NCBI GenBank assembly: GCA_001800515.1
Contig: MGVN01000082.1
Coordinates: 20,105-25,168, forward strand
Direction of reading: 5' to 3'
Origin: Elusimicrobia bacterium RIFOXYB2_FULL_49_7
GTDB lineage: Bacteria; Fibrobacterota; OXYB2-FULL-49-7
DNA length: 5,064 bases
Under the pieces are notes generated by a model. That model did not search any database. It had not been told where the DNA came from and worked only from the letters and a program-made list of their open reading frames with translations. The position numbers were made by a program, and so were the translations under genes. Positions 1 to 4,334 of the stretch are shown in pieces; position 1 is the stretch's first letter, and every line of letters begins with the position of its first letter.

Positions 1-446
1 AGACCGTGGCTTCGCAGGTGACCTTTGTCAATGGAAAATCAAGAAAAAGCGATTATCGTAAATATATTATCCGTACCGTAACCGGGGTCGATGACTTTGC
101 TTCGCTCAGAGAGGTAATTCAGCGGCGGGTCCGGCGGGCAAAGGAGGAGAATGATCCTTTACCGGATCTTTTACTCATCGATGGCGGGAAGGGGCAGTTG
201 TCCGCAGTGTACAGGGTATTGCAGGAAGTCGGTTTTGCGAATCAGGCCGTGGCTTCACTCGCCAAACGGTTTGAAGAGGTTTTTGTGCCAGGTCTCAGCG
301 AACCGCTCATGATTCCGAAACGGTCGCCGGCCATCCATTTATTGCAGCGTATTCGCGATGAAGCGCACCGCTTTGCCGTCACCTTTCATCGTGCCAGAAA
401 GGGGAAGAAGATGATTACCCGTTCTTCTTCTCAAACGCTTTCATAA
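1..446 (+). CDS. uvrC: UvrABC excinuclease subunit C, C-terminal part (5' end outside window)
   Basis: This is the 3' part of uvrC; the reading frame is open from base 3, so the GTG at base 6 is an internal valine codon. UvrC makes both incisions around a DNA lesion in nucleotide excision repair, with UvrA and UvrB in the cytosol. The visible part is the RNase H-like nuclease domain that makes the 5' cut. It shows LLLIDGGKGQL with the catalytic Asp (codon 180-182), then LAKRFEEVFVPG, and the conserved LLQRIRDEAHRFAVTFHR with the catalytic His. The first Asp of the DDH triad lies off the left edge. The protein ends about 18 residues after HRFAVTFHR. UvrC normally continues for roughly 50-70 residues with a tandem helix-hairpin-helix DNA-binding domain, and none is present in any forward frame here. 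The last 32 bp overlap the end of convergent serC. The identification is firm; whether the short tail is a lineage trait or a truncation is unknown. Confidence 0.95.
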   Translation, partial: TVASQVTFVNGKSRKSDYRKYIIRTVTGVDDFASLREVIQRRVRRAKEENDPLPDLLLIDGGKGQLSAVYRVLQEVGFANQAVASLAKRFEEVFVPGLSEPLMIPKRSPAIHLLQRIRDEAHRFAVTFHRARKGKKMITRSSSQTLS

Positions 447-1488
447 AAGCAATCAGCGCATCCACGCCCTCTTCGGGCATGGCGTTGTAGATGGAAGCGC
501 GGAAACCGCCCACACTGCGGTGGCCGGCCAGACAAACGAGACCTTGTTCCTTGGCTTCGACTAAGAATTTCTTTTCCTTTTCCTCATTGCCAATCACAAA
601 GCAGACATTCATGAGCGAACGATCCTCTTTAACCACAGTACCTTTATACATGTTGCTCTCATCAATGGCCTGATAGAGCTTGCCTGCTTTGCGCTCATTG
701 ATTTTCTGAATACCTTCCACACCGCCCTTTCCTTTGAGCCACTTCAAGGTTTCAGCCACCACATAGACGGCAAAGACGGGCGGGGTGTTGTAAAGGGAGT
801 TTTCCTTGATATGTTGTTCATAATCGAGCATGGCCGGGAGTTTACGTCCCGATTTTCCGGCTAAATCCTTGCGCACAATGACCACGCAGACACCGGCAGG
901 GCCCATGTTCTTCTGAGCCCCGGCAAAAATAAGTCCGAATTGGGTGACGTCAATGGGGCGGGAGAGGATATCCGAAGACATATCCGCCACCATGAGCCCA
1001 TCGTATTTTGGGAATTCTTTCCACTGGGTACCGTAAATGGTATTATTGGAAGTGATATGCAAATAGCGACTGCCGGGTGTCAGTTTGAGGTTCTTTGGAA
1101 TAGCATTATAGGTGGTTTCTTTGGACGTGCAGGCAACATTGACATTGCCATAGAGCTTCGCTTCTTTAAGCGCTTTGGCTGCCCAGGTGCCGGTATCCGT
1201 ATAGTCTGCCACGCTCCCTTCCGGAAGCAGGTTCATGGGAACCATGGAAAACTGAAGGGATGCACCGCCGCCCAGGAAAAGGATGGCATAATCCGAGGGG
1301 ATTTTCAGAAGGTCGCGCAGGTCGCGGTCCGCACCTTCAATAATGGGCTGGAATTCCTTGCTGCGATGACCCAGTTCCAACAGGGAAAGGCCGGTGTCAT
1401 TATAATTCAGAATGGCGTGAGCCGTTTTTTGGTACACTTCCTGTGGAAGGATAGACGGACCGGGATTGAAATTGTAAATAGGGGCCAT
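415..1488 (-). CDS. serC: Phosphoserine aminotransferase
   Basis: SerC is a cytosolic PLP enzyme that transfers the amino group of glutamate to 3-phosphohydroxypyruvate, giving phosphoserine in serine synthesis; it can also act in the pyridoxine pathway. The 357 residues match the usual length of about 360. Visible landmarks are the N-terminal NFNPGPSILP (6-15), GHRSKEF (40-46), the PLP phosphate-binding GGGAS (73-77), Trp102 that stacks on the cofactor, TSNNTIYGT (146-154), Asp169 in VADMSSD, and the Schiff-base Lys193 in FAGAQKNMGPAG. Further on are NTPP (234-237) and the C-terminal GHRSVGGFRASIYNA (322-336). All key residues are intact. The ATG at 1488 is preceded by AGGAG with a 6-nt gap. 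The gene lies 72 bp downstream of the HAD phosphatase on the same strand, so cotranscription is likely. Its stop codon lies inside the end of convergent uvrC. Confidence 0.97.
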   Translation of the reverse strand: MAPIYNFNPGPSILPQEVYQKTAHAILNYNDTGLSLLELGHRSKEFQPIIEGADRDLRDLLKIPSDYAILFLGGGASLQFSMVPMNLLPEGSVADYTDTGTWAAKALKEAKLYGNVNVACTSKETTYNAIPKNLKLTPGSRYLHITSNNTIYGTQWKEFPKYDGLMVADMSSDILSRPIDVTQFGLIFAGAQKNMGPAGVCVVIVRKDLAGKSGRKLPAMLDYEQHIKENSLYNTPPVFAVYVVAETLKWLKGKGGVEGIQKINERKAGKLYQAIDESNMYKGTVVKEDRSLMNVCFVIGNEEKEKKFLVEAKEQGLVCLAGHRSVGGFRASIYNAMPEEGVDALIAFMKAFEKKNG

Positions 1489-1494
1489 GACAAT

Positions 1495-1499
1495 CTCCT
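1495..1499 (-). promoter_or_regulatory. Shine-Dalgarno site of serC
   Basis: AGGAG on the minus strand lies 6 nt before the ATG at 1488. It fixes the start so that the protein begins with the family's normal MAPIYNFNPGPS. The 72-bp gap to the upstream phosphatase holds no convincing promoter or terminator. Confidence 0.8.
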
Positions 1500-1560
1500 G
1501 GACAAAGTGGATTTATCACTCAATGGGAAGGAGAAAAATACACACTGGAAATTAGGCAGA

Positions 1561-2244
1561 TCAAATAGATTCAGCGATCGGCAGGGACAGCAAACAGGCC
1601 GGCAGTTCCTCAAATGTGTGGACGATGTTGGCTGCACCGTCCAGTTCCTCCGCCAGCGCATGGCCGTAGGCAACGCCGATGAAATGGCATTTCGCCTTTC
1701 TTGCGGCATCCCAATCATTGATCCGGTCGCCCACCATGACCATTTGTTCCGGAGCCAAGCCGAATTGCGCCTGATAATGGAGAAGGATATCCCCTTTATC
1801 CTGAAGCCCCGGTTCATAGATGGTGACTGCTTTTCCCAGTAGACTGTGGAGATCGTAATGCGATAAAACCGCCTCCAGGTAATCGGAATTGCCGTTGGAG
1901 GCGGTGCGCAGCAAAAGTCCGGTCGAAGAAAAACGGGTCAGGACTTCTTTCACATGCGGATAGAGCAGTCCTTTGCCTGCATGAATAAGGCGAATAAGGG
2001 CAACACGGGTTGCTTGGCCCATATCGGCCAACGCATTATCATCGAGTTCGGGAAAGAGGTTTTTTAGAATAAGGTGGGCCGGACGGCCGATTTGTTCCAT
2101 AATGGTTTTTTGGTCCGGTGCGTTCAGTCTAATGCCGAGTTGTTTTGAGAGCAGAGCCACGGCCTCAGCATAAGCGGGTTCGACAATGTGAGCTGATGAA
2201 AAGAGGGTTCCGTCCACATCAAAAATGATGGCGCGAATGTCCAT
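1561..2244 (-). CDS. HAD-superfamily phosphatase, phosphoglycolate phosphatase-like
   Basis: This is a soluble 227-residue haloacid dehalogenase-type phosphatase, Mg-dependent, acting through an aspartyl-phosphate intermediate. Motif I is FDVDGTLF (8-15), with nucleophile Asp9 and acid/base Asp11. Motif II is TASNG (114-118) with Ser116, and motif III is Lys150. Motif IV is GDRINDWDAA (172-181) with Asp173 and Asp177. The helical stretch between motifs I and II (about 18-95) is a C1 cap, as in the Gph/phosphonatase group. The gene is first in a probable two-gene unit with serC. Since SerC makes phosphoserine, this enzyme may serve as the phosphoserine phosphatase, but sequence alone cannot set substrate; phosphoglycolate, pyrophosphate or other small phosphates are equally possible. 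The ATG at 2244 follows TAGAAAGG with a 10-nt gap, which pairs with the usual 16S tail. Family assignment is secure and substrate is open. Confidence 0.9.
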   Translation of the reverse strand: MDIRAIIFDVDGTLFSSAHIVEPAYAEAVALLSKQLGIRLNAPDQKTIMEQIGRPAHLILKNLFPELDDNALADMGQATRVALIRLIHAGKGLLYPHVKEVLTRFSSTGLLLRTASNGNSDYLEAVLSHYDLHSLLGKAVTIYEPGLQDKGDILLHYQAQFGLAPEQMVMVGDRINDWDAARKAKCHFIGVAYGHALAEELDGAANIVHTFEELPACLLSLPIAESI

Positions 2245-2285
2245 GGTGTTTTTGCCTTTCTAAGTTGAAGGTATCAGTGTGCGGA

Positions 2286-2301
2286 TAAAATAATTATTTT
2301 A
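2286..2301. repeat. 16-bp perfect AT-only palindrome
   Basis: TAAAATAATTATTTTA is its own reverse complement. It sits in the middle of the divergent promoter region, 10-40 bp from where either promoter would be expected. This is the position and symmetry of a dimeric repressor site, but pure A/T palindromes also arise by chance in AT-rich promoters. It has too little GC to be a stable terminator. Confidence 0.4.
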
Positions 2302-2312
2302 AGCGAATAAAA

Positions 2313-2318
2313 AGGAGG
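2313..2318 (+). promoter_or_regulatory. Strong Shine-Dalgarno site of the exported-protein gene
   Basis: AGGAGG, within AAAGGAGGT at 2311-2319, lies 6 nt before the ATG at 2325. It is the best ribosome binding site in the window and settles that start. Confidence 0.85.
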
Positions 2319-2324
2319 TTCTGC

Positions 2325-2759
2325 ATGAAAAAAGAATGGGCCCTTTTACTTCTTGCCTTAAGCGTGGTTTCCGCTTGCGCTTATCCCGCAATGTTATACG
2401 CCAGTGTCAACACCTCCGGTATGGCCGGAGGCGGTTTGCGTTGGGAGGTGAATGAGGAAGTCTGTGTCAACGGCACACTTGGGGTGATGACGCAGGAGAA
2501 TGTAGGCAGAACCTATTTATACGCCAATGCGTTGTTTCTTGAAAAACGGCTGGGCCCTGCGCTCTCACTCATCATTCCCAATGCCGAGCATGCGGAGAAT
2601 ACCCTGAAATTATCGGCTGTTTTTGCTGCGGAAAAGAAGCTGAACGATCGAATCAGTGTGGGCATCTTGCCCGCCCTCTTTTCCATTGTTCATCAAGACG
2701 ATACCTATTTTGAATTGTTGGCCGATTGGAGCGTTTATATCCTGGTGGATGTTCCTTGA
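2325..2759 (+). CDS. Small exported protein of unknown function (possible lipoprotein)
   Basis: I do not recognise this 144-residue protein. It begins with a clear export signal: MKKEW, then a hydrophobic core of about 13 residues (6-18). VSAC at 15-18 fits a lipobox, which would make it a lipoprotein acylated on Cys18; cleavage by ordinary signal peptidase after LYA (about residue 26) is the alternative. The mature part is made of alternating hydrophobic stretches of about 10 residues (38-55, 63-85, 92-102, 109-121, 127-142), suggesting beta structure like a small or partial outer-membrane barrel or a periplasmic sandwich. It has no aromatic C-terminal residue of the kind that marks many barrels. 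The start is well supported by AAAGGAGGT 5 nt upstream. It is a stand-alone gene between the divergent promoter region and the RRM leader. The coding call is solid and the function unknown. Confidence 0.8.
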   Translation: MKKEWALLLLALSVVSACAYPAMLYASVNTSGMAGGGLRWEVNEEVCVNGTLGVMTQENVGRTYLYANALFLEKRLGPALSLIIPNAEHAENTLKLSAVFAAEKKLNDRISVGILPALFSIVHQDDTYFELLADWSVYILVDVP

Positions 2760-2815
2760 CTAAAATTTTCTATTCCCTTTTTTTAAGAAATTATTATATT
2801 TATTCAGCCTTAAAA

Positions 2816-2842
2816 GACCGCCTTTGGGTTGATGAGGCGGTC
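2816..2842 (+). promoter_or_regulatory. Perfect 8-bp stem-loop in the leader before the RRM gene
   Basis: GACCGCCT (2816-2823) and AGGCGGTC (2835-2842) are exact inverted repeats around an 11-nt loop. The hairpin lies 57 bp after the upstream stop codon and 24 bp before the RRM start codon. On the plus strand no T-run follows directly (GGGTAAATTATTTT), so it is a poor intrinsic terminator in that direction; on the minus strand TTTT follows the stem. It is either a weak terminator for the exported-protein gene or a 5' leader structure affecting translation of the RRM mRNA. The preceding stretch 2762-2815 is very AT-rich and could hold the RRM promoter, but no convincing -35/-10 pair is visible. 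Confidence 0.55.
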
Positions 2843-2866
2843 GGGTAAATTATTTTCGGAGGTTGT

Positions 2867-3151
2867 GTGAGCAAAAAGATCTATGTGGGGAATCTGCCCT
2901 ACAACGTCACGGATGAAGAAATCCGGAATTTCTTCGAACCCCTCGGAACCGTTACTTCAGTCAACATCATCATTGATCGCCAGACCGGCAAATCCCGTGG
3001 TTTTGGTTTCGTTGAGATGGAAAACGCTGAGAAGGCCATTGCCGAACTGAACGGCAAAGAATTCGGTGGTCGTCGCCTGGTCGTTAATGAGGCACAGGAA
3101 AGACGCCCCAGTGGCGGCGGAAACGATGGCAATCGCCGCCCGCCCCGTTGA
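2867..3151 (+). CDS. Single-RRM RNA-binding protein
   Basis: This 94-residue protein is one RNA-recognition motif plus a short tail. RNP2 is IYVGNL (5-10) and RNP1 is RGFGFVEM (44-51); the RNA-stacking aromatics Tyr6, Phe46 and Phe48 are all present. The domain runs from about 3 to 76, with LVVNEAQ as the last strand. The tail (79-94) is rich in Arg, Gly and Pro, as in bacterial glycine/arginine-tailed RRM proteins, some of which are known to be cold-induced RNA binders in cyanobacteria. It is probably cytosolic and non-enzymatic; its RNA targets cannot be read from sequence. The start is GTG, with GGAGG 4 nt upstream, a rather tight gap, and it gives the usual family N-terminus MSKKIYVGNLPY. 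It is monocistronic, preceded by a hairpin-bearing leader. Family call is certain and cellular role is inferred. Confidence 0.95.
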   Translation: MSKKIYVGNLPYNVTDEEIRNFFEPLGTVTSVNIIIDRQTGKSRGFGFVEMENAEKAIAELNGKEFGGRRLVVNEAQERRPSGGGNDGNRRPPR

Positions 3152-3165
3152 TTCAAATAAATTAA

Positions 3166-3215
3166 TCAGTAACCCTTATTAACCGTTCCGGATGTCTTTA
3201 TTTTATTGTTACTGA
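3166..3215. repeat. 8-bp inverted repeat with 34-nt loop
   Basis: TCAGTAAC at 3166-3173 and GTTACTGA at 3208-3215 are exact reverse complements, just after the RRM gene. The right arm includes the stop codon and last sense codon of the histidine-kinase relic. It could fold in RRM mRNA 3' sequence, but the long loop and absence of a following T-run argue against a standard terminator. It may be chance. Confidence 0.25.
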
Positions 3216-3611
3216 CCACCATGTTGCTCAACGATTTTCTTACAAACCGCCAAACCGATGCCCGTGCCTTCGTACTCGTCCCTATTGTGCAGTCGCTGGA
3301 ATATATGGGTTTTCCCATTGGGCAATGACATGTGAATAGACAAGTAAGTCATTAATGAAACCTCTCATCGCTTGGCGCCATCCACTGCGAAATCAATACT
3401 GTGATCGAAGATACGATGATGATCAAGCCAGAAGAAGGCAGTCCGGTACAAAACAAAGATGGTTGTCATCGCAAGAATGATACCAAGCGCAACGGCACTG
3501 CAGGCGAATAGCTTGTTCATCAGGATATAGATTATTATGTAGACAACACCTACTGTCACCATAAACATGAAGAAGGTTAAGAAGACGATAGCGTTTGACA
3601 GTTGTAATCAT
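3209..3611 (-). pseudogene. Decayed membrane sensor histidine kinase
   Basis: This region carries collinear pieces of a histidine kinase in shifting frames. From the ATG at 3611 the frame reads MITTVK, then needs a one-base shift near 3593 to enter AIVFLTFF and a run with two hydrophobic membrane segments (about 3592-3518 and 3508-3446). It passes directly into IDFAVDGAKR (3397-3368), which matches the end of the HisKA dimerisation domain. After another shift at the TGA at 3365-3367 it continues as [14 protein letters not shown] (3368-3327), the typical HisKA close. Most of the ATPase domain is then missing. It resumes at [13 protein letters not shown] (3304-3266), followed by the G2 box [18 protein letters not shown] (3268-3215), and stops at TAA 3209-3211, before the usual final strand. 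The phosphorylated His, N box and G1 box are gone, so it cannot be an active kinase. The motifs resemble the PAS/bacteriophytochrome-type kinase group. The relic assignment is strong; the exact joints are approximate. Confidence 0.85.
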
Positions 3612-3619
3612 AGCGACTA

Positions 3620-3625
3620 TCCTTT
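3620..3625 (-). promoter_or_regulatory. Relic ribosome binding site of the histidine kinase
   Basis: AAAGGA on the minus strand, within CTTAGAAAGGAT, lies 8 nt before the ATG at 3611. The same ten bases CTTAGAAAGG precede the HAD phosphatase gene (2255-2264), and they match the extended anti-Shine-Dalgarno CCTTTCTA. This marks 3611 as the original start of the now broken kinase gene. Confidence 0.55.
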
Positions 3626-3755
3626 CTAAGATACCGTGCGATATTTTTCGTACATCTGAAAGAAATTGAATAATTTCCTGTCATATCGGGTCTGAACTCA
3701 ATAATACGGCGCGAACCGATGTTGTTCCCGCATCAATGGCAAGTAAGGTTTGCAT
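3626..3755 (-). pseudogene. Remnant of an FGGY-family carbohydrate kinase (glycerol/xylulose kinase type)
   Basis: From the ATG at 3755 a 24-codon frame reads MQTLLAIDAGTTSVRAVLL and ends at TGA 3681-3683. LLAIDAGTTSVRAVL is the first strand-loop of the FGGY sugar kinases (glycerol kinase, xylulokinase and relatives), where the D-x-G-T-T-S turn binds ATP phosphate. The intact family is about 480-520 residues, so over 90 percent is missing. In the next frame, 3679-3626 reads a short piece with FFQMYEKYR and stops at TAG. This resembles the C-terminal helix of FGGY kinases and suggests a single large internal deletion, though that part is short and tentative. GGGGA about 9 nt before the ATG is a plausible relic ribosome binding site. 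The TAG lies 14 nt before the start of the histidine-kinase relic on the same strand, so the two were probably one operon. Confidence 0.75.
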
Positions 3756-3836
3756 CCGATATTTTCCCCACTTTTTATAAAATATATCTTCCCTGTGTGG
3801 CGGCAGGCGAGGAGAGTTTTGTATTTTCTTATAATT
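3756..3836. other. Spacer between the kinase relic and the hypothetical protein gene
   Basis: These 81 bp lie between divergent reading frames and probably once held the promoter of the lost minus-strand operon; the minus strand has a TATATTTTATAAAA stretch (about 3774-3787). On the plus strand TATAAT at 3830-3835 is a perfect -10 hexamer, but no -35 box lies 16-18 bp upstream, and it ends one base before the first ATG. GAGGAG at 3809-3814 is a Shine-Dalgarno-like site that is too far (22 nt) from that ATG. Confidence 0.35.
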
Positions 3837-4334
3837 ATGATGTTACCGGAAACTGTTGAAAGCTTGAAGCGCTCCATTACCGACTTCTGTGAAAAAACGG
3901 AAGGCTTGGCTGTCACTGAAAATACGGACAGTGCGGGTCATCCCTGTCTGGAATGGAAGACCTATCTGATTTTAGAGGTCGTGGCCGGAGGAGGGGAAAA
4001 AGAGGAAAAAAGTCTCAGCCGCCAATTTGTGCCTGCCCAGTTCGATGTCAGTTTTGATGAATCGCATCATACTATCCGAGTCTTTCTACAGTGGGGACGC
4101 ATCGATCCCGACGTCTGGAAGACGGCAGAGGCGGAAGTCCGTAAGGAACTGTCGGAAGAAGTCAATCTGGATGTTCGCTTTTATGAGGACCGGCAGGTCC
4201 TTGAGCTTTGTCTCCGCTATCCCTTTCATGAATTCGATTTCTCCATCGTGTATGAGGAAATCATCGGACATTTCGGACTGGCCAACGCCATCTTCTTTAA
4301 AACTTCCAACGATGATATTCCATCGGATGAATAA
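3837..4334 (+). CDS. Hypothetical acidic cytosolic protein coupled to a dehydrogenase
   Basis: I do not recognise this protein. From the ATG at 3837 it has 165 residues, no signal peptide and no membrane segment, and is acidic with many Glu and Asp. Strand and helix alternate: an N-terminal helix (about 4-20), strands around CLEWKTYLILEVV (44-56) and FDVSFDESHHTIRVFLQWG (76-94), a helix at WKTAEAEVRKELSEEV (100-115), and strands around VRFYEDRQVLELCLRYPF (119-136). This suggests a compact alpha/beta fold. The start is uncertain. ATG 3837 and 3840 are adjacent and have no close Shine-Dalgarno; a TTG at 3819 sits 4 nt after GAGGAG; the frame is open upstream to an ATG at 3750, but that extension overlaps the FGGY relic and lacks a ribosome site. 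Its stop overlaps the next gene's ATG by 8 bp (ATGAATAA), so translation is probably coupled. Confidence 0.75.
   Translation: MMLPETVESLKRSITDFCEKTEGLAVTENTDSAGHPCLEWKTYLILEVVAGGGEKEEKSLSRQFVPAQFDVSFDESHHTIRVFLQWGRIDPDVWKTAEAEVRKELSEEVNLDVRFYEDRQVLELCLRYPFHEFDFSIVYEEIIGHFGLANAIFFKTSNDDIPSDE

Larger units (their letters stand above)
2245..2324. promoter_or_regulatory. Divergent intergenic promoter region
   Basis: These 80 bp separate the leftward phosphatase-serC unit from the rightward exported-protein gene, so promoters for both directions should lie here or nearby. The centre is strongly AT-rich. On the plus strand, TTGAAG (2265-2270) with TAAAAT (2286-2291) resembles a -35/-10 pair, but the 15-bp spacing is short. 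No clear pair was found for the minus strand. The role follows from gene orientation, and the exact promoter boxes are not established. Confidence 0.5.

Noticed and set aside
940..1842. 300-codon open frame on the plus strand.
   Set aside because: It lies antisense across serC and the phosphatase, both of which have full catalytic motifs; its translation has no recognisable domain.
2816..2842. Confident intrinsic terminator after the exported-protein gene.
   Set aside because: The stem is good, but no T-run follows on the plus strand, so it is kept only as a stem-loop of open function.
2899..3156. 85-codon minus-strand frame opposite the RRM gene.
   Set aside because: It is antisense to a clear RRM domain with intact RNP1 and RNP2.
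3365..3568. Stand-alone 67-residue two-segment membrane protein on the minus strand.
   Set aside because: It has no ribosome site before its ATG, and its C-terminal IDFAVDGAKR is the end of a HisKA domain that continues in the next frame, so it is a piece of the broken histidine kinase.
3750..3836. Upstream extension of the hypothetical protein to an ATG at 3750, giving 194 residues.
   Set aside because: There is no ribosome site, and the extension overlaps the FGGY relic's start and its AT-rich promoter-like sequence, with no protein-like composition.
3698..3916. 72-codon minus-strand frame ending in the FGGY relic.
   Set aside because: It reads the FGGY start in the wrong frame and is antisense to the 165-residue gene; LLAIDAGTTSVRAVL in the neighbouring frame is the real signal.
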